From Propionispira raffinosivorans DSM 20765 (GTDB taxonomy: Bacteria > Bacillota > Negativicutes > Selenomonadales > Selenomonadaceae): a stretch of 64,000 nucleotides of DNA. Position numbers and translations under genes: made by a program. The stretch is taken from the NCBI RefSeq assembly GCF_000381065.1, contig NZ_KB905854.1, forward strand, positions 35,093 through 99,092, read 5' to 3'. Numbering within the stretch: the first letter of the stretch is position 1; each line of letters starts with the position of its first letter. The notes under the pieces are model-generated. The model did no database searches and was not told the DNA's origin. It saw only the letters and a program-made list of their open reading frames with translations. Below, one piece after another: positions 17,715-26,839 of this stretch.

Positions 17715-19418
17715 ATGAATAAGAAGTTCTTGGCTGATTTTTGGCGGCTGTTTAAAGGATATTGGAGTTCAGATGAAAAGTGGAAGGCGCGAGGTTTATT
17801 GGGGGCCGTTATTGTACTTAATTTTGCCGCAGTTTATATTTTAGTGTTGCTCAATCAATGGTATAACACTTTCTATACTGCCTTGCAGGATTATAATTAT
17901 GAAGCATTCTGGCCGCTGATTGGGCGGTTCACGTTGCTGGCTGTTGGTCATATCGCCATTGCTGTTTATGCAATTTATCTTCGGCAAATGGTCGAGATAA
18001 AGTGGCGGACCTGGATGACAACTCGTTATTTAGAGCATTGGATGGATAAGCAGACTTATTATAAATTACAAATCTTAGACTATGATACAGATAATCCCGA
18101 TCAACGTATTTCGGAAGATATCAATCAGTTTGTGAGCTTGACATTACAGTTGGCATTGGGTTTTTTGAAACAAACCGCTACATTAGGTGCTTTTGTCATG
18201 ATCCTTTGGAATTTATCAGGAATCATTCGGGTGCCGTTTGGTGGTTACGAATTTATCATATATGGATATATGGTATGGTTATCTTTGATTTATGCAATTA
18301 TGGGTACCTATTTAACGCACCGGGTAGGTCGCGAATTGATTCATTTAAATTATGATCAGCAGCGTTATGAAGCTGATTTTCGTTTCAATATGGTGCGAGT
18401 TCGAGAAAATGGTGAAAGTATAGCCTTTTATCGTGGCGAAGAGCCCGAAAAAACTGGGTTTTCGGAACGGTTTGCTAAGGTCATAAAAAATTATTGGAGT
18501 TTGATGCGTCGAGAAAAAGCCTTGACCTGGTTTACAGCCGGGTATGGACAATTGGCGATAATTTTCCCGCTCTTATTTGCTGCACCGCGTTATTTTGCCA
18601 AAGAAATGGCTTTGGGTGGGCTTATGCAGACGACCAGTGCTTTTGGTAGAGTACAGGATGCTTTATCATTTTTTGTTGATGCCTATACATCCGTAGCGCA
18701 ATGGCTTGCCGTTGTAAAACGTCTGGTCGGTTTTACGGAACATATGCAATTGGTGGAAAATGTGCAATCAGACTTGCAATTTAAGAAAAATGGTCAAGTG
18801 ATTGCGATTGAGGATTTAACGGTGGACCTTCCCAACGGGCAGGCACTTTTGAAAAATTGCAGCTTTGTCTTAAAGCAAGGTGATAAGCTTTTGATTACGG
18901 GAGCTTCTGGATGTGGGAAGAGTACTTTGATGCGGACGATTGCGGGTATTTGGCCATTTGGTAAAGGCAATATTACCATTCCTTTAGGAACGAGCCGGTT
19001 GTTCTTACCACAGCGGCCATATTTGCCATTGGGAAATCTTAGAACTGTCTTGTTTTATCCCGAGAAAAACATTGCGGTGAGTGATCATGAAATCCAGAAT
19101 GTTTTGCAGCTTTGCCAGTTGGGACAATTGATCAATAGGCTGGATGTTGTGGAGGATTGGTCGAGAATTTTATCTTTGGGAGAACAGCAGCGCATTGCCT
19201 TTGCGCGCGTATTACTGATTCGTCCAGATTGGACATTTTTAGATGAAGCTTCATCGGCATTGGATGAAGCAACTGAAAAAATCATGTATCAACTGCTGGC
19301 TGAAAATTTGCCACAGATGGTGATGATAAGTATTGGTCATCGTGATACGCTCAAACAGCATCATCAAACAAAGCTGCATCTTACGGGTGATGGTGCTTTC
19401 ATATTAGGAAATATATAA
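17715..19418 (+). CDS. SbmA/BacA-YddA-type ABC transporter (fused permease and ATPase)
   Basis: 567 aa. Residues ~20-330: SbmA/BacA-like permease with about six helices and the family pattern LNQWYNTFYTALQDYN near 46 and WRTWMTTRYLEHW near 97. Residues ~360-567: ABC ATPase with Walker A GASGCGKST, signature LSLGEQQRIAFAR, Walker B WTFLDEASSALDE and switch His (IGHRD). Relatives transport antimicrobial peptides, bleomycin or vitamin B12 across the inner membrane. Its own promoter lies in the spacer from the divergent unknown gene. Substrate not deducible. Confidence 0.88.
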   Translation: MNKKFLADFWRLFKGYWSSDEKWKARGLLGAVIVLNFAAVYILVLLNQWYNTFYTALQDYNYEAFWPLIGRFTLLAVGHIAIAVYAIYLRQMVEIKWRTWMTTRYLEHWMDKQTYYKLQILDYDTDNPDQRISEDINQFVSLTLQLALGFLKQTATLGAFVMILWNLSGIIRVPFGGYEFIIYGYMVWLSLIYAIMGTYLTHRVGRELIHLNYDQQRYEADFRFNMVRVRENGESIAFYRGEEPEKTGFSERFAKVIKNYWSLMRREKALTWFTAGYGQLAIIFPLLFAAPRYFAKEMALGGLMQTTSAFGRVQDALSFFVDAYTSVAQWLAVVKRLVGFTEHMQLVENVQSDLQFKKNGQVIAIEDLTVDLPNGQALLKNCSFVLKQGDKLLITGASGCGKSTLMRTIAGIWPFGKGNITIPLGTSRLFLPQRPYLPLGNLRTVLFYPEKNIAVSDHEIQNVLQLCQLGQLINRLDVVEDWSRILSLGEQQRIAFARVLLIRPDWTFLDEASSALDEATEKIMYQLLAENLPQMVMISIGHRDTLKQHHQTKLHLTGDGAFILGNI

Positions 19419-19435
19419 ATAAAAATAAAAACGGG

Positions 19436-19474
19436 GCTGTCGCACGTTACAAAAACGTGCGGCAACTTTTTTTT
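19436..19474 (+). terminator. Terminator after the ABC gene, start of a repeated block
   Basis: CTGTCGCACGTT pairs with AACGTGCGGCAA, followed by eight T. A near-identical hairpin at 24004 also directly precedes an IS1182 transposase fragment, so the hairpin probably belongs to the IS end and here also terminates the ABC transcript. Confidence 0.8.
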
Positions 19475-19766
19475 GCAAAAAAAGAACTTACAGGATTTTA
19501 ATCGTCTGAGAGTACGTGTAAAATTTAAGTATGCAAAAAAGCAAATCAAGAAAAATCAGGCGGTACTGTGGAAGATTCTGGAAATCATTATATATGCTCA
19601 CATGAACTGTATTCGTAACTCCCGCAAAATAGAGCAGGCCTACAGACGAGACCTCAATTTCATGTTTCTCCTTGAGGATAAGCACCTCCGAATCATGCGA
19701 CTATTTCCAACTTTCGTATTCATCTGGCATAAAAATGACATACGCAGAACCGGGGCAAAAATTTAA
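19475..19766 (+). pseudogene. IS1182-family transposase fragment 1 (internally deleted)
   Basis: An open frame from 19473 gives about 97 residues: RVRVKFKYAK from the element start joins directly to KKNQAV, and then IIIYAHMNCIRNSRKIEQA and YRRDLNFMFLLEDKHL follow, the conserved N-terminal region of IS1182-family transposases. Compared with the fragment at 24043, the section between KYAK and KNQA (about 60 residues) is missing, and the C-terminal two thirds with the catalytic DDE residues is absent. Not functional. Confidence 0.75.
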
Positions 19767-19873
19767 AATAGTGTCGGACTATTCGTATGCAATAAAATAT
19801 CTAAAGAAATTTCATCTGATTTTGATTGACTTTTGTTAGCAGGTTTTTATGTTTGTTTTATAAAAATTAATTA

Positions 19874-19903
19874 TTGACTATATTGGTGCAATTACATTAT
19901 AAT
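19874..19903 (+). promoter_or_regulatory. Strong promoter of a decayed small gene
   Basis: TTGACT, 18-base spacer, TATAAT. TGCAATTACATTATAATGCA overlaps the -10 and is nearly palindromic (possible repressor site). The only gene downstream is the broken frame at 20051. Confidence 0.5.
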
Positions 19904-20050
19904 GCAATTAAATTAATATCATAATATAATCAATATATTAATAATTTATTAGCTATTTTTGAATTTAAAATCCATTTTTATTCAAAATATACTCATTGAG
20001 TAACTTTGTGTATTTTGAATTTAAATTTATAGAATAGGAGATGAAATGTT

Positions 20051-20207
20051 ATGACAGTGTATTTATTAGGAATGGTATTCCTTGATTGCTGGGGGAATTT
20101 TGGATATAGTTAATAAATCGGATAATATTCTTGTCAAAATCAGTGAATCGAAAGCTGGGACTGAAAGCGTATTGAAAGAGATTTCTACACATACTTTTCA
20201 AGAATAG
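20051..20207 (+). pseudogene. Small broken gene of unknown function
   Basis: ATG 20051 has a good site (TAGGAGATG) but the frame stops after 20 codons. Shifting by one base at about 20080 opens a frame reading IAGGILDIVNKSDNILVKIS and on to a stop at 20205. A further hydrophobic reading (about 20233-20337) follows in the remaining spacer. Nothing is recognised. The 19767-20455 stretch is very AT-rich and otherwise shows no gene. Confidence 0.3.
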
Positions 20208-20455
20208 ACGGAAGATCATAATTGAGTTAAAATACGTAATGCGATTTCATCATTAATATTTGTAATTACGTTTGCCAGTTTTATATTTCCTTTCTTTTCG
20301 ATGGGAATAATAGTTTGTTTTCACAAGATCATGCTTTAATAAATATACAATCCACTCTGCAGTTTTTACATCTGTTACTACTGTCGTTACGGTGCGTTTT
20401 TTGTTAAAATGTAGGTAGGAAAGTTAATTATTTGGCAGTAAAGAGGTATCAAAGT

Positions 20456-21358
20456 ATGACTGTAGTTTACTATAATAAAAATGTGTTCCAGCCGGAGTTT
20501 TCCGAAAAGGAGCTGCAACTGCTCTATGTTTGTTATGCGGACCAGGAGCAGACGAGTATGCCAGCAGCATTTCATTCACATGAACATCATCTTGAGTTAC
20601 AGTATATTAGCAAAGGAGGCGGCAATATTCGCATTGGAAATCGGGTGTATGACGTGCGGGCTGGTGATATGGTTGTTTATAACAGCGGTATGTTACATGA
20701 TGAATGTGCAGACCCAAAAGAAGGTCTCTGGTTCTATAACTGCGGCCTCATGGGTTTACAGCTGGCTGGTTTACCAGAAAACCATCTGCTAGAGGAAGCA
20801 GCTTCGCCGATATTGCATACTGGAATGATGAGCGGACGTATATTGGCGTTGTTCGATGCTTTATATGATCAGATTCTGGAAGGGCGGATGCAGGGCGGAG
20901 CCGTTTGTCATTATTTAATGTATGCACTCTTGGTCATGCTGTTGCATCAGGTGCCGCACGAACCAGAAGAACAGAAGAACAATAAAGATAGTTTGTTCTT
21001 CGAGCTTAAAGGTTATATCGATCAGCATTATTTGGAGGAGGTTACGGTGGAGGAACTCAGCGTTCGGGCACATATGAGTACATCGAGTTTTGCTCATCAG
21101 TTTAAGAAGCGTTCGGGGTTTTCGCCCATTCAATACATTATTCGGCGGCGTATTGGTCGGGCACAAAGTTTGCTCATCAGTACCGACCTTTCGATTACCG
21201 AGGTTAGTGAAAGCGCAGGCTATGATAGTATTAGCTATTTCAATAACCAGTTCAAAAAAATTGTGGGAATGTCACCGCAAAGCTATCGAAAATATAGAGT
21301 GGGCGCTAATCAATATAAACAACTCAATCAAATTTACGAATTGTGGCAGAAAAAATGA
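20456..21358 (+). CDS. AraC-family regulator with cupin domain (paralog 3)
   Basis: 300 aa. Cupin region with FHSHEHHLELQYI near residue 43 and RAGDMVVYNSGMLHDE near 75; DNA-binding half with AHMSTSSFAHQFKKRSGFSP and YDSISYFNNQFKKIVGMSP. Related to the regulators at 10107 and 11942 but more diverged. Start ATG 20456 has AGAGGT upstream; TTG 20432 is less likely. It probably regulates the isomerase/dehydrogenase pair that begins at 21903. Flanked on both sides by IS1182 fragments. Confidence 0.85.
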   Translation: MTVVYYNKNVFQPEFSEKELQLLYVCYADQEQTSMPAAFHSHEHHLELQYISKGGGNIRIGNRVYDVRAGDMVVYNSGMLHDECADPKEGLWFYNCGLMGLQLAGLPENHLLEEAASPILHTGMMSGRILALFDALYDQILEGRMQGGAVCHYLMYALLVMLLHQVPHEPEEQKNNKDSLFFELKGYIDQHYLEEVTVEELSVRAHMSTSSFAHQFKKRSGFSPIQYIIRRRIGRAQSLLISTDLSITEVSESAGYDSISYFNNQFKKIVGMSPQSYRKYRVGANQYKQLNQIYELWQKK

Positions 21359-21385
21359 GTGGGTTGGATATGTTTTTTGCAGAAA

Positions 21386-21418
21386 AGTGCAAAACTTGGG
21401 GTTTGCACTCTTTTTTTT
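21386..21418 (+). terminator. Terminator after AraC paralog 3
   Basis: AGTGCAAAAC and GTTTGCACT pair (about 8-9 bp), followed by eight T. Confidence 0.8.
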
Positions 21419-21604
21419 GCTTAAAAACGAACAGAAAAAACAAAGTATTTTTCTGAATATTACATTATAATTAACTTAATGTGTATTGCACAAACCATAA
21501 GTCTTCTAGAGTAACTGAAGTTATAGTAAATGCGTGAGTATTGCAAAACGCTTGTTGAACTGATTGAGATGGTGAGGAGAAATTGAGTTATATCACCACA
21601 AGGT

Positions 21605-21760
21605 GGGGCGAATTGTTCAAAATTGAAGTTGAACATTATCATGACCAAAGATGATTGTTACCCAAAGCGAACGCGGCAGATAAAATCTATAGAAACAGTG
21701 ATAATCTGGTTATACTGCAAGGAAAAAGAATGATGTTTATCCTTGTACTTATCTAAAGTA
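21605..21760 (+). pseudogene. IS1182-family transposase fragment 2 (central part, frameshifted)
   Basis: Conceptual reading with frame changes gives ELFKIEVEHYHDQ, then ADKIYRNSDNL, then YCKEKE. IS1182-family transposases carry VEHY...YP..V.ADKIYR.R.N..YCKE.GI in this order, so this is a decayed central/C-terminal fragment. It lies in the 544-base gap between AraC paralog 3 and the isomerase gene; the rest of the gap (21420-21604 and 21761-21902) shows no gene and must hold the promoter of the downstream pair. Confidence 0.6.
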
Positions 21761-21902
21761 ACAATGATAGCGCTGTTGGTTTCTACATTGAATATGGTTT
21801 TTAGAGGCTTAAACTGGGAGATATTAAAAAAACAGTTTTTGTGTAGTAAGCATTAATTTATAAATTGTGCACAGAAAAGAACAAAAAGGAGATTGAAAAA
21901 CA

Positions 21903-22736
21903 ATGAGATTGAGTATGAATGAAGCTACAGTTTTGGAAAAATCCAATTTGGAAAAAGATTTGGCGCTTTGTGAGAAATATGGCTATGACATGATCGAACT
22001 GCGCACGATGGATTGCTTACCCGATTATTTGAAAACGCATACGATTGATGATCTGGGAGAGTATTTCAAAACGCACCATGTAAAGCCATTGGCTTTTAAT
22101 ACGCTTTGCTTTTTTAACAACCGTACACCAGAAGATTATCAGAAAGTTCTGGCAGAACTTCACCAGATGTGTGCGTGGGGGAAGAAGATTGGCTGCAAAA
22201 CTGTTATTACAGTACCGACTGTTGATCTTAAAAAAGTTACGCGTACGGAAATCCATGAATCCGCTGTGAAATGCCTGAAGGAAATGGGGAAGATTGCTGC
22301 GAGCTATGAAATGCGTATATCGGTAGAATTCATCGGTCATCCTGCAGCATCTATTAATACGTTTGGTGAAGCATATTCGGTCATCGAGGAAGTTGCTATG
22401 GATAATGTCGGCATTACTCTTGATTGTTTCCATTTTCATGGAATGAATTCCAACGTTGAAGATCTGGCAAAGGCCGATGGCAAAAAAATCTTTATCGTTC
22501 ATCTCAATGATACAGAGGATTTTCCAATTGGCTCTCTGTTGGATGAAGACCGTGTATGGCCAGGAACGGGCTGTATAAATCTTGATGAAATTTTCCAGAA
22601 TCTTAAGAAGATTGGCTGGAATGCGGATATTGTATCGCTCGAGCTTTTCCGCCCAGAATATTACAAGATGAATCCAGATGAAGTCTATCGCATTGGTAAA
22701 GAAAAATCAGAGACTGTTATTAAAAGAAATTTTTAA
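21903..22736 (+). CDS. Sugar phosphate isomerase/epimerase (IolE/IolI-like TIM barrel)
   Basis: 277-aa xylose-isomerase-like TIM barrel. Metal-binding positions of the family are visible: Glu in ISVEFIGHP near 140, Asp/His in ITLDCFHFHG near 177, His/Asp in FIVHLNDTED near 203 and Glu near the end (VSLELFRPEYY). Such enzymes act in inositol and keto-sugar metabolism as isomerases, epimerases or dehydratases. Strong AAGGAGA site. Forms an operon with the IolG-like gene 76 bases downstream; the pair likely interconverts or degrades an inositol or a related cyclitol. Confidence 0.82.
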   Translation: MRLSMNEATVLEKSNLEKDLALCEKYGYDMIELRTMDCLPDYLKTHTIDDLGEYFKTHHVKPLAFNTLCFFNNRTPEDYQKVLAELHQMCAWGKKIGCKTVITVPTVDLKKVTRTEIHESAVKCLKEMGKIAASYEMRISVEFIGHPAASINTFGEAYSVIEEVAMDNVGITLDCFHFHGMNSNVEDLAKADGKKIFIVHLNDTEDFPIGSLLDEDRVWPGTGCINLDEIFQNLKKIGWNADIVSLELFRPEYYKMNPDEVYRIGKEKSETVIKRNF

Positions 22737-22812
22737 GGAATGGTGAATTTATCAGCGATCCCTAAAATACACAGAAATAAAAAATACGATAAGTCTAGAG
22801 GAGGAAATTATT

Positions 22813-23823
22813 ATGTTAAATGTAGGTGTTATTGGTTGCGGCGGAATGGGCAGAGATCATATTAAACGTCTGACGGAAAGAACTCAGGGGGCAAAGGTTG
22901 TCGCTGTGGCTGATATGGTGGATGAGCTGGCTAAGAAAGGTGCTGCAGTTGCTGGTGTAGACTGCAAAATTTATAAAGATGCGATCGATCTAATCAATGA
23001 TCCTGAGGTCAATGCGGTATTTATCATTACCCCTGGCTTTGCACATAAAGCAGCATTGCTGCTAGCAATTAAAGCAGGTAAGCGGATTTTCTGCGAGAAA
23101 CCATTGTGTACGACAGCTGAGGATTGTTTGGAGGTTATTGATGCTGAGGTTAAATCCGGTAAACATCTCATCCAACTAGGATTCATGCGCCGCTATGATA
23201 AGGGCTATCTACAAGTAAAGGAAGCCATTAAATCCGGTCATTATGGTGAACCACTAATGGTACATTGCACGCATCGCAATCCGGAAGTTGGCACGAACTA
23301 TGACACGCCGATGGCAGTACATGACACCGCTATTCATGAAATTGATGTTATTCATTGGCTCGTAGGTGATGACTTTGTGTCGGCACAGGTTCTAATGCCG
23401 CGTGTAACAAAATATTCCCATTCAAAACTTCAGGACCCGCAAATTATGCTGTTGCGCACGAAAAATGGCATCTGTGTTGATAATGAAGTATTTGTTAATT
23501 GCAAATTCGGTTACGATATCAATTGCGAAGTGGTTTGTGAAGATGGTGCCATCAAGATGCCGAACCCGGCTTACCCGAGCATCCGTAAGAATGCAGCAGC
23601 TGCGACAACTATCGATACGGACTGTTTCGTGAGATTCCACGATGCCTATGATGCTGAAGTCCAGAGCTGGGTCAATGATGCGGAAAAAAATATCATTGGT
23701 GGACCGACAACATGGGATGGCTATCTTGCAGCGATTACAGCAGATGCTTTAGTAAGAGCACAGACGAGCGGTGCTATCGAAAAAATCAAACCAGCTATAG
23801 AAAAACCAGGCTTTTATAAATAA
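22813..23823 (+). CDS. iolG: Gfo/Idh/MocA-family dehydrogenase, inositol 2-dehydrogenase-like
   Basis: 336 aa. Rossmann GCGGMG at residues 8-13, Lys96 in CEKP, and Asp171/His175 in MAVHDTAIHEIDV, the catalytic triad pattern of inositol dehydrogenases. GFMRRYDKGY matches the myo/scyllo-inositol dehydrogenase type. It differs clearly from the iolG at 8735 (which has FNRRFDHNF), so the two probably act on different isomers. Site AGAGGAGG before ATG. Second gene of the pair with 21903, under the probable control of AraC paralog 3. Confidence 0.82.
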   Translation: MLNVGVIGCGGMGRDHIKRLTERTQGAKVVAVADMVDELAKKGAAVAGVDCKIYKDAIDLINDPEVNAVFIITPGFAHKAALLLAIKAGKRIFCEKPLCTTAEDCLEVIDAEVKSGKHLIQLGFMRRYDKGYLQVKEAIKSGHYGEPLMVHCTHRNPEVGTNYDTPMAVHDTAIHEIDVIHWLVGDDFVSAQVLMPRVTKYSHSKLQDPQIMLLRTKNGICVDNEVFVNCKFGYDINCEVVCEDGAIKMPNPAYPSIRKNAAAATTIDTDCFVRFHDAYDAEVQSWVNDAEKNIIGGPTTWDGYLAAITADALVRAQTSGAIEKIKPAIEKPGFYK

Positions 23824-24003
23824 AGTAGCACATATGAATTTTTGCATTGAATCTTGCTCAAATTCAGCGCCAAAATCGACAATGCGATCATGAATTAATT
23901 ATAATATATACAAGATTTTTCTAAGGTTCCGCAGTTTAATTTATATTGCAGGTCCGAGCGAAGACGCACATTTTATGGCTTGTATACAAGGAAGGATAAA
24001 AGT

Positions 24004-24042
24004 GTCTGTCGCACGTTATAAAAGCGTGCGGCAGTTTTTTTG
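24004..24042 (+). terminator. Terminator-like hairpin at the IS1182 end
   Basis: CTGTCGCACG pairs with CGTGCGGCAG, followed by seven T; near-identical to 19436-19474. The 177 bases between iolG and this point contain no gene. Confidence 0.7.
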
Positions 24043-24444
24043 CAAAAAAAAGAACTCTCAGGCTTTTAATAGTCTGAGAGTACGTGTAAAATTTAAGTAT
24101 GCAAAAACCAAATATTACACCAAAAGGTATACACCTTTTGGGAGTTCTTATCAATTGCATCTTCCATTAAATATCAAATTTAGAATTCCAAAGGATGACC
24201 CAGTCCGCCTACTGCGCTACTTTGTTGAAGGGATGGATTTATCAGAGCTTTACCATACATATTCTCATATCGAAAAAAATCAGGCGACGCCACGGCAGAG
24301 GCTGGAAATCCTTAAAAGCACAGTGCATTCATGGGAATCACAGCAAGATGCCTTTAGAAGCACAAACCAAGCATTTGAAATCTCAAAGACTTTCTAGCAG
24401 AAACGGGCAGAAGATTTGGAACGCATTACGTCAAAGAAAGGGAT
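24043..24444 (+). pseudogene. IS1182-family transposase fragment 3 (N-terminal part)
   Basis: Carries the same leader as the 19475 fragment, then LNIKFRIPKDDPVRLLRYFV and GMDLSELYHTYSHIEKNQA-TPRQ, the conserved N-terminus of IS1182 transposases, before jumping to a later helical segment (HSWESQQDAFRSTNQ) by deletion. It ends where an IS4-family remnant begins on the opposite strand. Catalytic domain absent; not functional. Confidence 0.78.
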
Positions 24445-24454
24445 TCAACTTGAG

Positions 24455-25449
24455 CAATGCACATAGACGTAGCGGACAGGAAGTGTCTTGCCGTCCTTCA
24501 CAGCTTCCGCTTCTACGGAAAGCAGATATTTAGCACGGCCACGGCATTTCGTATTTTGCTGGTAAATTGCTTTAACATCCTGCATCTTGCCCTGGTAACG
24601 GTAATGCATCTTGCTGGTTTTCTTGGCCATAGCGATGACGTCAAAACCAATATCCTTTATGGCTGTTAATGAAGCTGGAGCGCAGAACCATGTGTCAAAC
24701 AAGACATGCTGTGCAGAAATGCCAGCAGCCTTTGTTTCTTTGAGCAGCTTTAGGACAACATCCGTTGCTTTCAGCTGTGCCAGCTTGCGTTGCCTACCTC
24801 CGTTGGTACGTGGATCTACTTTAGTCGAAGCTTCATTGATCCGATTTTTCTGATTCGCCGTAGACAAAAGGCAATGGCTGACCGGCAGGAAGGTATTGCC
24901 ATCTGACCATCCGGGAGTGAGCATACGGAAGCCGAAGGTGTAAAGACCATGAGCATGGGCGAATACCTTCGCCAACAGCTCGACTTTTTTCGAACGAGAC
25001 CGGCTAAAGATAGAGTCAGCGATGATAAGTACATTGCGTCTCTTCTCGTCAGTCAATGGCTCAATAGAGTGCCGGATGATACTGAAACTCAGCAGTGTAG
25101 TGAACTTGCGCCAATTCGTATGGCAGGAATTCATGAAACGGTAGAACGTATCCTTGCCGAATGCAGCGTGTCCGGATATAGATTCATCTGCATATAGAGA
25201 GACTTGTGCTGGAATACGATGCTGACGGCCAGCAGGAAAATCTGCATAGCTGGAATTCCCTTGATTTTGCCGAAAGGCATTCGTCTGATGTGTTGTCTTG
25301 TGTTATACTTTTCATAGCATGAGCCTCCATTTGTATGGTTTTATTTCGCAATTTTATTATACAAAATGGTTGTGGTTCATGCTAATAGAACGGTCACAAA
25401 GATAGAATTTTTAAGGCTCATAGGCGATTATTTATCTGCGAAGTTTGAG
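24455..25449 (-). mobile_element. Truncated IS4-family element, copy 1
   Basis: About 1 kb of the element that is more complete at 28905-30455. The frame 24445-25134 (minus) encodes the DNA-binding and first catalytic part (IEPLTDEKRRNVLIIADS, VLFDTWFCAPASLTAIKDIG), but the C-terminal part with the YREK signature is missing, cut at ~24455 where the IS1182 fragment starts. A deletion of about 70 bases near 25262 separates the frame from the usual N-terminus. The outer end (AAGGCTCATAGGCG...TGCGAAGTTT) is intact at about 25411-25449. Confidence 0.8.
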
Positions 25450-25603
25450 ATTTTAACTATTATTCTATTATTTTAGTACTAATTTAATGTTTTTTATAGT
25501 TTTTTTTAATTTTTCAACGCAAAATAGACTGTCTAAGAAAATTTCTATGTTTCTCAGACAATCTTATTTATTCCAGTGTTCAAGCTATAATCTGATTGAA
25601 GAC

Positions 25604-26217
25604 TTATCCTTCGGCTCGCAACGCATGAATGACCGTTTTTGCCAAAAATTCTTTATTTGACTTCAACCTTCCCATCACGTTTATCACAAAGAGTCCTCTT
25701 TTGCTGCAGTAAATAAAGCTTTCATACTGAGTGCCAAAACTGACGCTGTACCAAAAAAGCAGCATAGCGATCGATAATGCTGCTACAATATGAATGGCAT
25801 CTTTCGTCTGAGGTATACTGCCGACGGAAGATGCCATAAATGCCACATACAACCATGAAAAAGAATACCCTAATCCACCAAGACCAAACATAAAGAAAAA
25901 ACTTTTTTAGATAAGTCCGAAATATTGAGCTGCGCCAAAATTGCTATCAAAACTAATGCTGCTGTTCCAACTGCTGCTGCATGCATGTGGGCCCGCTGTA
26001 ACATTTTCCAAGAACTCTCAACAATCGCCGATATCTTTTGTGGATCATTCTGGTAAATAGTCGTCAAACCTGGCTGAGCTGCTGCCGTCCAAGCATCTTT
26101 GATCTGTGCTTCGGCACCACCCATAGCAGCGCCAAGAACAAATCCCAATAAATTTGTTAACACAGCTAATGTAATACCCCATTTTACCGACATCAAATTT
26201 TTCAGCAGGTAAGACAT
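25604..26217 (-). pseudogene. Four-helix membrane protein of unknown function, frameshifted
   Basis: Two adjoining minus-strand frames, 26217 down to 25870 and 25891 down to 25604, read as one protein of about 204 residues if one T is restored to the run of six T at about 25898-25906 on the minus strand (LSKKVF then FMFGLGGLGYSF). The product has four hydrophobic helices, the first after MSYLLKNLMSVKWG, and a RAHMHAAAVG segment in the second. Not recognised. The break may be a sequencing error, a phase-variable tract or true decay; the neighbourhood has several other broken genes. Confidence 0.6.
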
Positions 26218-26421
26218 CCCCTTAAAATTTTATGGACTAATATTTTATCTATTATAATCAATAATATACCTTGTTTTTGAAAATTAAAGGAGAGTCCGGG
26301 AAAAATGATCAACAAAAACAAACATTATTTTTTGCAATCAAATACAAAAGCATGCAATAAAATCGACACAGCTGCGTCTTTCTGAGAGAAATGTATTATA
26401 AATAGAAATGGAGAGTTGAAA

Positions 26422-26772
26422 ATGATAGAAATAGATCCTAGTGTAATAAAAGCTTTTGAATTAATGTGGGGCAGTTTCCCCGAACCAGTTACCCTGGTAC
26501 ATAAAAGCCGCACCGTAGTTGCAATAAATGAAGCCTGCCGCGGCATGCGTGAAGTGGGTATGAATTGTGCAAAGCAGGGAACTCCAGAAGCACATCGTGG
26601 CTGCCTGGCAAATCAGGCCTTAAAATCCGGCAAAGCGACTTATGTTAAAGGAGAGTATGCCGGCCGCAAGATGGTTTCTTATTGGCTGCCACTTAATGGT
26701 TATCCTGAATTATTTGTGCATTTTGGTGTTGGTATTACCATTGATTATGATGCAGCAATGAAACAAGCCTAA
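26422..26772 (+). CDS. Small PAS-like sensor domain protein
   Basis: 116 aa, one domain. The opening half (PEPVTLVHKSRTVVAINEAC) has the look of a PAS fold, followed by a cysteine-bearing stretch with CRGMREVGMNC and HRGCLANQALKSGK and a strand-rich end (VSYWLPLNGYPELFVHFGVG). Three cysteines and a histidine could bind heme or metal; this is inference. Start ATG 26422 (GGAGAG site) is preferred to TTG 26416. No output domain, so it would act through a partner. It lies 67 bases before a rubrerythrin, suggesting a redox or stress link. Confidence 0.6.
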   Translation: MIEIDPSVIKAFELMWGSFPEPVTLVHKSRTVVAINEACRGMREVGMNCAKQGTPEAHRGCLANQALKSGKATYVKGEYAGRKMVSYWLPLNGYPELFVHFGVGITIDYDAAMKQA

Positions 26773-26839
26773 AACAACATCCCAACTGCATAAACCCACA
26801 TTAGAATGGAAAAAACGATCTTTGAAGGAGAAATGAACC

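Noticed and set aside
19767..20050. Very AT-rich stretch considered as an origin or attachment site
   Set aside because: No DnaA-box cluster, no iterons, no tRNA; only one promoter and short direct repeats (TTTGAATTTAAA) were seen.
24457..25197. Several plus-strand frames opposite the IS4 copies
   Set aside because: They are shadows of the transposase, repeated in the same places in both copies.
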